Source: Leptodontidium sp. MPI-SDFR-AT-0119 (Eukaryota; Ascomycota; Leotiomycetes; Helotiales; Leptodontidiaceae). Taken from it: a DNA stretch of 64,000 nucleotides. Made by a program: the position numbers and the translations under genes. The number at the start of each line of letters is the position of its first letter. The first letter of the stretch is position 1. Location: contig JAHLEZ010000001.1 of the NCBI GenBank assembly GCA_020726505.1, positions 4,464,001 to 4,528,000 of the forward strand, written 5' to 3'. Positions 35,813-47,919 of the stretch are shown here, in pieces. The notes under the pieces were generated by a model. The model saw only the letters and a program-made list of their open reading frames with translations. It searched no databases and was not told the DNA's origin.

Positions 35813-36930
35813 TTCGACGCACCTGGAGTTGCGGTTTGAATCGGTCTAGGCGGCTTTCGACGTCTTTTCACGGCGGTGTGCCAGTGCGAGTGCGGGGGTT
35901 TCCAAGAGGGTGGCGGGTGGGATAAAAGAGATGGGGCTGAAGCTGCTACCGGACTGGGTCTGAGAGCAGGTAGGTACTTCGAGTACGTCAGGTAGGTCGG
36001 AAGGGAGGTCACGATGCTCCCTCGCCTTGTGCGATGACCGAGGCAGACGAGGCGACTTGTCACTTTTCTTCCGAGGAATCTGGCGATGTGAGGTTGTCCC
36101 CGTCGTCCCAAACACCTTCTTATCTCGACATGGCCTCCCAGGGCTGCCTGCCTGCCCGTTTTGGTGAGGCGAGGCTGCATTTGCAGATTTGGTGACACAT
36201 GCCGTTCAGCCAATCAGAGGGGACCGATGTAGGGTATTAGTAGGTACTTATTGGTCGAGATGCACTTTCAGATCAAACTTCAAAAGTAAAATAAAGAAAA
36301 CTACTTTTCAGATCACTAAATTTAATTTCTGTTCTTTGGCAAGCCCAAGTTGTCTCTTGAGCCTTGTGAAAATCCCATGTCAGGGAACATAGCCTTTCCT
36401 CATCAACTAGCACACCCAAACTATAAAGTTCACAACTTGATAAATATAATACTGAGAAATTTGGTATCAAGATGCATCATTTCCTTAAAAAGACACAGGG
36501 ACTTTAACTATTGATGCCCAGAAGGCAGGTATTGCTATATCAGACAGAATCTCCCTTCAAAGCCAAATGCGAACCTGTGTAGAAAGAACAATTCCCACGA
36601 CTTGGAAACGTGCATTCCGTATTTCAAGCTGCCAGGTAGGGTATGCAGACGAATTCGCAGTCATCTTGCTCCCAGAATCCATGTCGGCAGAGTGCACTCG
36701 AGAGACGACCGCCTATTGCGTTCTGCCGTCTGGGATACTTTGGAACGAGCAATGAGCTGCTGGCAGGCCCTTGATTAGAGTTTTGGTGGTCGGCAAAGTC
36801 ATGCAAGAATTCGGCCACGGGATATGTGTTCGAGGCCGATTGATGGGTCACCCAATATCAATACCGAAGTCTTGCTTGTTTTTGGCCCTGCTCCACTGCT
36901 GCTTAACTTAGGAGGCAGCAAGCTCAAGTC
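35813..36930. other. Upstream region of the Zn2Cys6 gene and gap to the cyclophilin gene
   Basis: About 1.1 kb. The left part is the probable promoter and leader of the minus-strand regulator. The right part is the 3' region of the cyclophilin gene. A 219-codon frame across 35554-36213 overlaps the regulator's first exon in another frame and is judged a shadow. Confidence 0.5.
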
Positions 36931-38803
36931 TCACCAACTGTCGAAATTTCCGAACCCTCCCGTCTTCATTTTCTTCCTCACTGGCTCAGCCTCAACCTGA
37001 TCATCCTCTGCGGCAACTTTGCTGTTGCTTGTATCCTTCGCAGCATGCAGATATTTTCCCACGCCTCCAGATTGCTCGCTCTGAACTACCGTCCCATCGT
37101 TCCTGATACGTTTGCCGGTCCAAGTAGTCTTGTCATCCTCGGTTCCTCCTTGCTTCTTGATTTCTTCTTTTTCCTTCTCAAGATCGTCCTTCTCGCGTTT
37201 TTGCTTCTGGAATTCCTCAAAGGGATCCACGAAGACCACAACATTATCCATAACAATGTCCTCCAGTGGCCGGTTTCCATCGTCGCCCGGAACATTTTCT
37301 AGTTTCTGCAAGACGTCCATACCTCCAACAACCCGACCAAAAATAGTGTGCTTCCGATCAAGATGTTTTGCAGCCTTGTAAGTGATGAAGAACTGACTGG
37401 AGTTTGTGTTCTTTCCTTTGTTGGCCATGCTCATAACACCTCTTGAATCGTGTGTCAAAGGCCCATCAAACTCATCCTGGAAGTTCTTACCCCAGATACT
37501 TGTGCCACCTTTGCCTGTACCAGTAGGATCACCACCTTGAATCATGAAGTTTCGAATATTCCGATGGAACTTCACGCCATTGTAGTATCCTTTTTTCGCT
37601 AGCTGAACAAAGTTCCATACCGCTCGAGGCGCAGTTTCGGTTTGCAATTCGATATTGAGCGAGCCCTTGGAAGTCTCGATTCGCGCATAGCCCTTGATCT
37701 TTACTCGTTTCGGTCGAAGCATGTACTCTTCGTCTGTGAGAAGCGCTCGCTCTCCACTCGTCTCCGGGGTGAGTCCAGTCGATGTAAAACTAGCCGCAGC
37801 TTTTCCAGTAGTATACTGCGCAGCATTGTAGGCCATCTTCTTCTCCTGCACCATTGACTGTCTGGGGGCAGCATGGTGTGTTCCGGTTTTCGCCAACGCC
37901 TTCGAGCGGTTGACATCGCCACCAGCTTCACGTTCCCTCCGGGCCTTCTCTACTGCTTCCTTCGCTCTCAGCACCTTCTCCCCAACCCTTCCCAGCGCGT
38001 CGATATTCACACTCCCTTTCTTCCTCTCTTCCTCTTGTTCCTTGGTCAGAACAGTCTCGCCCTCCTTCACGAAGTTGAATTTGCTCAAATCTCTGCTTTC
38101 CAAATTTTGCGGATCCTGGAGTGTGATGATGTCTGACCTGCCAAATTCGCGATCGTCAACCAAATCGTTCCACATCTTAGCCTTGATGTTGAGCCTCTCG
38201 ACCGTCTCCCAAGCAAAAACGTTGGCCTCACTCCCATGTCTGATCGCCACAATATGCGTGTTGTCGGTGAATACTTTGAATGTAACAGGGTCCACCATCT
38301 CGCCCTTGCCATCTCCAAAGCCCATCCCGCCATCGTGCGCATCCGTGTCACCATTCCGAGCGAAGTTGAGTTTGATCAGGTCCTTGTCCTTCATGGGTTT
38401 TCCCGTCACTGGATTTGTGCCATGCTTCTCGAGCCACTGACTTATTACTTCGACATCGAATATGGTTCCCTCTGCCGTGCAGACTGGGTGTTTGAAGGGT
38501 TGCAGACTCGCGGCGCAAAAGTTGAAGGGGAGGCGTTTGAAGTTCGCTCCATTGGGTGCCTTGAGGTTCACATTAGAGCCAGCGCTGGCAGAATATGCAT
38601 CGGACGAGGACCATTCGGAATGGGTGATCTATCCAAGATGTTAGTGCGCGCTTGAAGGGAGACTGGTTATGATGCGCAGAACGGCGCCCATTCGAAGGGA
38701 TCGGGTACATACGTAGAGTTTGTCTGTGCCTATTTGCAAAATAAACCGATTAGCACATACTCCCTTAGTAATTCTAGTTGGAGCGCAGCTTACCTTTCCC
38801 CAT
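36931..38803 (-). CDS. cyp8: U-box cyclophilin-type peptidyl-prolyl isomerase (PPIL2/Cyp8 type)
   Basis: Tiny first exons (MGK, then GTDKLY) precede ITHSEWSSSDAYSASAG, giving the classic start MGKGTDKLYITHSEW. The U-box region follows: FKRLPFNFCAASLQPFKHPV, TIFDVEVISQWLEKHGTNPVTG. A long charged linker leads to the cyclophilin domain: ARIETSKGSLNIEL, GVKFHRNIRNFMIQGGDP with the catalytic Arg, NTNSSQFFITY, and HLDRKHTIFGRVVGGMDVL. His replaces the cyclosporin-binding Trp, as this subfamily commonly lacks that Trp. The lysine-rich tail ends GGFGNFDSW. The protein would be nuclear, associated with the spliceosome, with potential E3 ligase activity. Full length at about 560 residues. Confidence 0.95.
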
Positions 38804-39910
38804 GTTTGCTGTGCTGTAGAGGAGGTTTTATTGTTAGGCGCAAGCTGTTGACAAAAGGCTGGAGCTTTTAGTTGCCAAGCCACTGCTTGATCTAATCTTA
38901 TCAATCTCGCCTATTTGTTGACCCACCTCAACAACCTCCTTTCTCCCTTGTTCAACCTGTCTTTCCTTCACTCCTCTTGCGAGATGCTTTCGAATGGGAA
39001 AACTTGCTGAAAATTTCAATGAGATTCAAAGATATGGTACTACTTTTATTCACTTGGCTTTCTCTCTTGTAAGACGACTTCTTTACCATCGGATAATAAA
39101 TCAATTGGACCAAACGATTCACTTCTCCACGACGCTCGAATATGCAACGGGCATCAATTACTTTATCGACTATATAAAGAGCAAAACTTCATTTCAATAC
39201 AGACTGCCTAACGTTTAGTGAAGCTTGAAGCCAGGAAATTGAACCAGGTTCGGCAGGACTTCAAGCATGGGGTATTTCTCGGATTGGGATTCCAACTCAA
39301 CATGTTGTCAGAATCCCGGAGGTGGTTTAGATAGAAGAGAAAGTAATAAACACCAGTCGTGAGATCGTGAGTTAGCTTGGTTTTGATACGATGAGAGCCC
39401 ATTGAGAATCACCCCCGTGCATGGTTATGTTGTTTATGCCGAGTACATTATATTTTTGTGATTTGACTTATTTATCTAATCCTCACTTCTATTAAATAAC
39501 ATATTGAATTTTAAAGGAGGCAATCAATTCCTTATCCACATCTCACATGAGCTTTCCTCGATACTACCCATGTCTTACAAAATATCTATCAGGATGCAGG
39601 GATCAGAAGCACTCTCGGTCCCAGAAGAAAACTTGCCTTGGGAAAATGCCTTGATAAACACTATCATTTTGAAGTTAGATAAGCATAGCGTTTTTCGAGC
39701 TAGGATAAGCGTTTCGCCAGCTCCGGCTGGTTGCTTAGAGAGTGGCGCACCGCGCTTCGCCTCTGCCAAAACAAAACAAAGATATCAACATCAACATCAA
39801 CACCGCGTATTCAACGCGAGCTTGCACTGTCGAATCACTCACCACGCAAGACCATTGGCATTGATTATTTCCTCGTCTAGTCACCTGCGCTTGCGCCGCT
39901 CCCCCGAATC
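38804..39910. other. Divergent intergenic region
   Basis: About 1.1 kb between the cyclophilin start (-) and the start of the large disordered-protein gene (+). It must contain both promoters. A 190-codon frame from 39504 overlaps the next start in another frame and has no recognisable motif. Confidence 0.5.
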
Positions 39911-42707
39911 ATGTCCGACGACGAATTTGATATTGACGACCTATTCGCCGCAGAAGATATACAAGATACCAATAGCGAGCGGGACGAGTATTATCGCCAC
40001 CGGATCAACAAGATCAAGAAGACATTTGCCCGCCATCCCACAGGTACAATTGACTCTAGTTCCTCTGATGTATTAGCTAACGCGTAGCACAGAATTCGAA
40101 TTATTAGCCTTGAGTGTTCTCCCTCTCTCCGAGGACCCCCAGGCTTACCACAGAAATCTAGAGGGTGTTCAGATCAAGTGTTGCAAAAAGGCTTTCCAGA
40201 TCCTCCTAAACTGCCAAGACAACGATGATGTAACTGGTCTGCACGAAGCTGGCTCTCTTCTGCAAATAGTCAACGAAGAAGCATCCCGCGTCCAAGATTA
40301 TTCCGCGATGCCTTCAACACCACCACTTTTCCTCCAATACAACCAGCCAGGAAGTGTTCACGAAACCTCCTCGATATCAAATGACCCTTTCACTGCAGCT
40401 CCATCCGTGAATGTAGCTGGCAATGAGAAGCACGTTCCTTTGACCGCCGCATACAGTCGCAGACACAGCGTGGGAAGCAACCCATTCACCGCCGCTCCTC
40501 ATACTCCATCAACAAATCGAGTCTTGACTGATCTGCCAACACCCCATTATTTTCCTAGCTTTGAAGCTGCCAATCGCATATCTCCTTCCCCAAGCCACGG
40601 AAAGCGCGCCTTTAGTTCAACATATCCCAGCTCGATCGCCCTGATTACTTCCGAGTCGGACTACACTCCGTCGCCAAAGCGTCGTGGAAGCCTTTTTGGA
40701 TTAGCAGACCGCAAGACGATTCAAAATACAGGCCATGGAGCAATTGATTATCTTGCATCTCTCCAAAGAGATTCCGCCCAACCCGGAGCTAGACAAATAG
40801 CACCACATGCAAGTGCTCAGCCTTCTACTCACCAAGAAATCCTGCACTCCAACGTTGATAATGGCACCTCAAAGCCTGGTGGACCTGGAGATACTCAGAA
40901 GTATGCTAAATACTACCAATACTTGGCTGAGAAGAACAACATCAAAATCGATCAGATACCCAAGAAAGTGGAGGCTCCACCAACATACATTTCACCTTAC
41001 GCTCCTGTCAATATTGCCGGAAGCAATGGCCAACAACAGGGTATTCGGTCAACTTCAGCTCCTGCCCGCAACCGTCCAACTTCTCCATCGACAGGCATTT
41101 CTGGTGTTCAAGGCATGAATTCTACTCCCGCAAATCAGTATCAAAGCACCCCCCAACAGCCCCCTGGTCCCAATAATCAAGCAACGTCTGAATGGAGTGA
41201 ACAGATGCGACAATCCACAGAGAAGCACCGAAATCAGTTGAGAATGCAACATCTCGATGTTATGGAGCAGCGGCAGGCAAATGTTGGTCAATACAACGGA
41301 CAAGCATTTGCATACGCATATGCAATGAGCCAACCACGATTTGGGGTACCTCGTGTCAGCACTGGTTCTATCAACTCAAATCCATATGTTCCACCACGCC
41401 AAATCGTACCAGACAATACAGACCAAAATTCATTTGGCCAGTCATACCAACCTGTACCAGAAAAGATACACCCAAATCCATATGCTCCGACACATCAACC
41501 CGTAGCAAGTAATGTACACCAACAAACTCTGCAAGGTGCTTCGGTTCCACAGAGCCCATATGCTCTACACTCGAATATAGAATTGAGTCAGCGGTTGGCA
41601 GAGGAGCATGCGCAGAAGTCTCGCCTTCTATCGGCCCCAGGCTTCAGTACGGGTATTTCTAGTCATGCAGCAGCACACAATGGTCCGATGTCCACATCTT
41701 CAATGCAAGGTTTGCAACCAGATACTCCATGGCAGCAGCAGTCTAGGCGGAACCCATTTTCGGGTCGTCCTGGTGAAGCGGGTGTCGTGCAGCCTTACAA
41801 CTCGGCTTGCATTGAAGCAGAGACCGGTGGGGACTTATTTGCGAATGAAGCCTCCTTACCACCTCTCTCTGAACAGTACGCTGGAGGCCACAACCACGAG
41901 AGCAACTATGACCCCACCAACTTGTCATCTATGCCACAAATCCCTGTGGGAGAGGTACTGGAAACCAAGCCTAGGTTCAAGGCCTACAAAGTTCCCCCAA
42001 AATACAGAGAGGCCTATGATTCGTTTGTGGCAAGTCTCAAGGCAGGTGCTCGGGTCCTAACTGACCTTCCTGTATATCTGACATTCAGAGCCAAAAAGGA
42101 GGCTGGAGTATATCCAGTCGGGGATGATTCGGATTCTGATGATGATTCTGACTACCAAGTCCGCCCGAAACCTCCCCCATACCAGCGCATTGAAGCCACC
42201 ACATCGACCGGTCCTCTGCCCAACATCAATCAGCCATATACAGGTTCAGCAGGTAGCATGCCATTCTATGTAAAGCACTTGTATCCAGATTACCCAGGAC
42301 CGGTACCGCCAATGCCTGGCAAGACCCCAACCAAGAAGAAATCCGAGTCCAAGAAGAAAACACCGGCATCCAAGGCGAAGAAGACGCCCACACCCCGCAA
42401 GTCTCGAGCCAAGAAAACCCCTCAGTCGGATGAGCAAACTACTACCCCACGAGTCGCGACTCCAAGACCACCAACGTACGACTTCTCTGCTCTAGTCAAT
42501 GACAATCGGATTAGCAGCTCAACTCTGGAAAACATAAAGGCTGGAAATTATGCAGAGTTCTTTAACAACGCGGAGGAGGAGATCAAGTGGAAGCAGGATG
42601 CTGTAGCTCAAGTCTTTGCCGAGAGAGGCACACCATCGAAGTACCAATTGAAGAAGGATGAGCAGGAGAGAAAAAGATTGGAGAAGGAGTTGAATGATAA
42701 GAAGTAA
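39911..42707 (+). CDS. Large disordered, probably nuclear protein with basic KTP-rich tail
   Basis: Two exons: a short first exon from 39911 (MSDDEFDIDDLFAAEDIQD), then a GT-AG intron, then a long exon beginning EFELLALSVLPLSEDPQ, about 910 residues in all. The first 110 residues look structured and helical. The middle 500 residues are low-complexity, rich in Pro, Ser, Asn and Gln, with NPFTAAP twice and NPYxPxxQ-type repeats near residues 475-520. A compact C-terminal part has RFKAYKVPPKYREAYDSFV, an acidic DDSDSDDDSD run, then basic AT-hook-like KKTPTPRKSRAKKTP and a charged coiled-coil end (ERKRLEKELNDKK). I do not recognise a family. Acidic plus basic low-complexity tracts suggest a chromatin- or transcription-associated protein, which is inference. 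Confidence 0.75.
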
Positions 42708-44206
42708 GGCAGGTTACTGACTACGTTATCGTGGCTTCGGCGCTTCAGCTCTCCCTCTGCTGCTTCTGTTTTTATGAGCCTGATAGCTCTTCTCATTCTG
42801 ATTGTCATGTGGCTTTTTTTTTTTGCTCTGTCTTGTACGATATATTGCAAAGACCCTGTTTGTTTGCGGAGCACAGAAAAATTAGTGTTGCGTGCTTGGA
42901 AAGACTGATTTCTGAATCATGCAAAGTGTCATGAGTTTTTTTTGTGCCCAAGTTCCGGGTCATCTCAAGTGTAGGGTTAGCACGAAAAATGTGGCTGGAG
43001 GTCGTCTAGAAAATAGAAGAGCGTCTTTGTCTTGTACCCCCCGTTGATGACCTTTGTGAAAGCTACTACGAAATTGGGATCCCATTAAAGAGAGAAGCTA
43101 TGCGCTCATGAGGCGCAAGTCTATCTAGAAAATTTAGGGAGGGGCAGCTCTAATAGACTGAAGCTATGTAACAGGTATCATTCTTCTCTTTGGTCACTTG
43201 CCTGTGGTCAGTTAGCCACGACTTTACTATTTAAAAACAGATTAGTGAGGAATTCTTATCAGAGCACCAGAAGTCAAGGAGAAGAAATCAGGAGCGAGAG
43301 AATTAGACTGAGAGGCAGACTGAGTTGATTTACTTGGATGTGTTGTCTGTATGCGGGACTAACACATTGCACTTGGCAGGATATCGCCAAGAATATGTAA
43401 GCAAGAGATGTGGAGGAGAAATTAGCTGATCTAACTGATGCTGGTAAGTACATAAAATCCTGCGTAATCTCGGTCCCGAGACATATCAACGATGTTCTTG
43501 TGTGCTGTTGGCGTGAATATCTCCTGCTCTTGAAAACCAGACGGGTGTTGCATGCCTCACCTCAAGTCTATTCAATAGATTGAACAGAGCGCTACCTGTT
43601 CAAGTTCTCTAGAGTCTAAATTCAGACAGGGGAGTCGCCAACTACAGGCCAAAACTTGAATCAGCTAGACAAATCCAGATGATAAAAAGACCAAGAAACA
43701 AACCTACGTAGACGCCAAGCACAGGCGTGGCGTGCAAGCAAAAAGAAGGACCGCAATTGAAGCGAAGGAAGCATACAGCCGCATCTAGCGGTTGTGAACG
43801 GAGTGGAGACCCCAAGCAATGGAAGACTTTCTAGTGGCTACCGATACATAGCCAACCTCGTTTCTAGTTCGCTTAAAACCCGAGAGGTGGGGGAATATCC
43901 GGGGTAAACAATCGGAACAGGATCCTCCCCGCAAAATATCTACGACCCCTTCCCTTATCCGATTCTCGGCCGCCGGCACGAGATGGAACCTCTTGGATGA
44001 CGTGGGTGGAAGTAGAACATATGTTTTCGAAGCACCAGCAGAGACTACTCGGTCCGTTTGTCTGAAGTTCCAAGTGACCAGAAGCGGAGAGGAAGTCTTG
44101 GAAGATTCGATTCGGTCCCGAGATTTGGATCTATATCTTGTCATTAAAATCTCGCTAAGCAAGGAGATTACTATCATCTGTCTTATCCCATTGCCCCTGC
44201 CTTGCC
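42708..44206. other. Intergenic stretch
   Basis: About 1.5 kb of 3' region of the disordered-protein gene and upstream region of the esterase. Frames on both strands are short or lack motifs. No repeats or RNA genes recognised. Confidence 0.5.
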
Positions 44207-45951
44207 ATGAAACTCCCCATCCTTCTTATCGTTGCCGCTTGCAAGTTCTTTGTGCAGGCGGCTCTCAATACAAACGGAAGCAATACTTGTACAGCACATA
44301 GCAGTGGTTCACAATCTCCCCTGACTGTACGCACTATTACTGGCATATACACTGGCCTCCAAAACAGCTATTACCCGAACGTACGCGAGTTTCGTAACAT
44401 TCCGTTTGCTCAACCACCTGTGGGCAAACTGCGATTTCTCCCACCCAAGCCTTTGCCCCCTTCAACCAGACACCACTACGCAACACGATATCCACCGTCG
44501 TGTCCTCAGTTTGTATCTAATGGCGTCAGTCTTTGGAATCTTTATGTGCCATATCTCTTGGTAAACAATGGTGCCCAGAACCACTCGACTGGACTCAGCC
44601 TTCAAACCGGATCTGAGGACTGCCTCAGTCTTGCCATCTGGACACCCTATAATGTGACCTTAGATGCAAAGCTACCAGTTGCGTTTTTCATGACTGGTGG
44701 AGGCTTCTCAACTGGTGGCATTGACATCGATGGTCAGATCCCTGCGCCTTGGGTGAATCGAACTCATGGCCACATTGTCGTCACCATCAACTACCGTGTG
44801 AACATCTTTGGCTTTCCCAATGCCGCAGCTCTCGGTGTTCCGAATATAGCCCTTCTAGACCAACGTCTGGCGCTGGAATGGGTTTACGCAAATATTGCTT
44901 CATTTGGCGGTGATCCAGACTCCATTCTGCTCTGGGGACAATCCGCCGGATCACAGAGCGTCGACTATCACAACTACGCTTTTTGGGATAATCCAATTGC
45001 ACGAGGGAGCTTTTCTCAGTCCGGCACGGCCTTGAAAGCACTTCCATCCAAAGACTACACTCACTCCAACTTCACTTACGTCGCCAAAAGCCTTGGTTGT
45101 GACTTTCCTGCCGATCCAGACGCTGAACTGGAGTGCATGCAGCAGGTTCCCATGACCGAGATCGAGAACTTCTTGGGAAATTATAAGGGTACATCGAGAC
45201 TATCTTTCGGACCTATTGCGGATGAGGTCTATCTCTTCTCCAACTATGCTGCCAGAGCAGCCGCTGGGAAAATCTCTCCTGTGCCCGCTATTTTCTCTGA
45301 TACCGCGAACAACGATGCAAGTCTGAAACCTTGGCCGCTAGCAAACGTTACCGAAGGACCATACCAGCCTATCATCACTGCTGGCACCTTGTCTGGCTGG
45401 GTCTGCCCAACTGCGAACACAAGTATGCTCCGTGCAGCCGCAAACCTTACTACGTACAGGTCAGTCTCTGAGTGAACTCATTATTTCCACGCCTCTTTAA
45501 GACCAGCTACTTGGCAACCGATGCTTCTATATTCCCATTCGTCATCGTTTCTATTTGGAATTTACATGCATCAGTAGTTGACCCAGGATGCCTGCGATTT
45601 AGGTACCAGTATGCCGGGAATTGGACGAATCAGAACCCAACCAGGTGGCTCGGAGCGTACCACGCTGGAGATTTAGTCATGAACTTCGGTACATACAATC
45701 TCAGCATCACGAATGACACCTCTGGCCCATCTCAAGCAGAGATTGAGACCAGCCAAGCCATACAAGACTACGTGTTTGCTTTTATGAAAGATTCGATCAA
45801 TGGGCCGCCGTCTCTTGGCTGGTTGCCTTACACATATGGTGGGAATGTCCTTCGGTGTGGAGCTGGTGGGGTTCCCGTGCAGAACGCAAGTGGGTATGAC
45901 ATTGATGGACCTTGTTATGGGAATGGTACCTATGATCCATTCCCCCAATAG
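44207..45951 (+). CDS. Secreted type-B carboxylesterase/lipase
   Basis: Two exons (to about 45460, then from about 45601; TYR|YQYAGNW) give roughly 530 residues. The hydrophobic N-terminus MKLPILLIVAACKFFVQA is a probable signal peptide, and many NxS/T sites fit a secreted glycoprotein. Family motifs are the N-terminal REFRNIPFAQPPVGKLRF, EDCLSLAIWTP, the oxyanion segment FFMTGGGFSTGG, the nucleophile elbow GQSAGS, and the His region WLGAYHAGDLVMNFGTY. The acid position falls in ANNDAS, where many relatives have NxxEG, so Asp may serve as the acid. Substrate unknown; plant or lipid esters are plausible. No break is visible. Confidence 0.9.
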
Positions 45952-46962
45952 CCAGCAGGATATGGTCATGGGATATTGACTTCCGCCACCCTGTAAATAG
46001 TCTTGAGAAGTCGCTGGGAACAATTTACCAAGGATCGCTTAAGCACCCTTTCAATTGTTTTACTCCTCCTTGTGCCTGCTTTTGGAAGATAGCACTCGAG
46101 CCTCATCCAGCACCCATCAGCACATTGAAATATCAATAAGAAGCATCCATGTTGAATGTGTCCTGTGATACTTTTCTGCTGTATCGCGTTGTTCATTACT
46201 TCTTGTGATTCACATCCGCAGCTAGGCATTCATTCACGTCTAACACACTCTCTACTGCTCTAGTCAAGGAAACACTATCTTGTCCCTAGAAACAATACAA
46301 ACGCAAGACTTAAGTACTATGAGACTGAATGAAGTAAAGAAAAGGTACCCAGAATTTTGCGAACGTTAAAATACATGCGAAATCCAAACTGTCGCTATAA
46401 TAATTGCAGCACACTGGCATGACATCGAGCTATTGACTCGCAATCTTCAATATACTTGACAAGGCAAATACACGGTGAGATATCTTTCAGGAATTCATGA
46501 TTCAAAAGCCTGGGAACGATTGCACTCTCCAGAATAATTGTCAAAAGCCGCTAGGGGGGTGAACGGGTTCCTAGTGCCAAGACTCGCTTGTGCCCGCTTC
46601 CGTTATTGTTTACATTAATTCAAAACTGCGATCTGAAGCTAATAAGTGTCCAGTGTCTGACAAATCGAGGTGGGAATACTCTTTATAATTTGAAGTCTAT
46701 TCTCACCGTACATATCTCAGCGCGATGAAGCCCATGTAGAGATCTTCAAGCCTAAAAATCTTTCCATCAATATTAATAAGTTGGAATAGGAACAATATCG
46801 GGCAAGTGAAGAAATTAATTTACAGTCTATATTAAGAAAAATTCAACAAAATAAAACACTGTTTGATCCATCAACGCCAATGCTAATATCAAGTTGTACC
46901 CAGAACAATAATATCCAGCCGTCCCTACCATGCACTACTCCTCTTCTCTCCTTCGGTACTCT
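45952..46962. other. AT-rich convergent intergenic stretch
   Basis: About 1 kb between the esterase stop and the stop of the minus-strand membrane protein. AT-rich around 46600-46900. No gene or repeat seen. Confidence 0.5.
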
Positions 46963-47919
46963 TTACTTCGCGATGTACCGCTCCTGATTCTGCATTTCAA
47001 CATCATGCTTCTCACTAGGAATGAAAGCCATGATAATCCTTCCAATGATAGTCTTCTTCGCAATATTCAGCGCCATATTTCCCTTCCCCTTCGTCTGCAG
47101 AGGCACGGAGCTGTCAGAGCTGTTCACCTGCCTTCTGGCTGCAGGACGATCCACCTCCACGACCTTCTTCAGACTCAACCCTATAACCTCAAAAGACAGA
47201 ACGACGCAGATCTCCATCAAGTAGGCCATGCAAAGTAACACGGTCTGATCGCCAGTAAGGAGGTTGAATTTCGGGTCGTGTGTGAAAGTGCTGATGCAGG
47301 AGTAGATGAGGCGGATGAGGAGGAATGGAAGGGAGATTGCAACGGCATACAGAAGACGCTTCTCGCCAGGTTGGGCATGTGGGGTTGAGAATGAGATGGC
47401 AATTGTGAAAGCGACGATGGCGGCGTATGATACAACGAAAAGCGCAGTGCCGACTTTGTTCAAAGCTCCAGGGCGGTAGCCGGCCGTGGAACCAGCCTTC
47501 AAGGCTTTGATGTAGTCATCGCTTGCGTTGATACCACCAACAATACCGAGGATAAGACCAACCAGGATCACGAGTTGTACGATCTTGAGAATTGCGGGGT
47601 GGAGTTTGTTGTCATGCGTTTGGTGGATGCTGTCGAGAAGTCGGCCGAGGAGACCCATCGCAGCAAGCATCAGTGGTGAGAGAGCGACGTTGTTCAAGAT
47701 GGCGTATCCGGTGTAAAGACTTGTGTTCGTCGGATCGCTGATAGTTGCGAGTTGCATTGCTGGACCTATGATGCGGGCAAGGCAGAAGATGACCAGATAA
47801 ATCCAGCCAGCATTTTTGCGGAAGCCATGTCTCAGGACGAGAAAAATGGCAACTGCAATAGCCAACGTGTAAACGATGAGTTCTCCAATCGAAACCCCAT
47901 TGCGATAAGTGAGAGTCAT
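46963..47919 (-). CDS. Seven-pass fungal membrane protein (DUF7702-type)
   Basis: An intron-less frame starting at 47919 (MTLTYRNGVSIGELIVYTLA) and encoding 318 residues. An in-frame upstream ATG at 48096 would add 59 residues resembling promoter sequence, so the shorter start is preferred. Seven hydrophobic segments are visible, for example LIVYTLAIAVAIFLVLRHG, WIYLVIFCLARIIGPAMQL, LVILVGLILGIVGGI and FVVSYAAIVAFTIAISF, with a hydrophilic C-terminal tail carrying charged and polar residues. The HGFRKNAGWIYL and CLARIIG segments are typical of a large ascomycete family of unknown function (RTA1- or GPCR-like topology). It is a conserved fungal hypothetical with no known ligand. Confidence 0.82.
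   Translation of the reverse strand: MTLTYRNGVSIGELIVYTLAIAVAIFLVLRHGFRKNAGWIYLVIFCLARIIGPAMQLATISDPTNTSLYTGYAILNNVALSPLMLAAMGLLGRLLDSIHQTHDNKLHPAILKIVQLVILVGLILGIVGGINASDDYIKALKAGSTAGYRPGALNKVGTALFVVSYAAIVAFTIAISFSTPHAQPGEKRLLYAVAISLPFLLIRLIYSCISTFTHDPKFNLLTGDQTVLLCMAYLMEICVVLSFEVIGLSLKKVVEVDRPAARRQVNSSDSSVPLQTKGKGNMALNIAKKTIIGRIIMAFIPSEKHDVEMQNQERYIAK

Noticed and set aside
35554..36213. 219-codon minus-strand frame
   Set aside because: Overlaps the first exon of the Zn2Cys6 gene in another frame. Its Arg/Ser/Pro-rich composition is typical of a shadow of that exon and promoter.
37910..38440. 176-codon plus-strand frame
   Set aside because: Antisense to the cyclophilin coding sequence, with a biased Ser/Leu/Phe composition expected from such a shadow.
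39504..40076. 190-codon frame upstream of the disordered-protein gene
   Set aside because: Overlaps the true start at 39911 in another frame and has no domain. The frame from 39911 with one intron gives a better protein.
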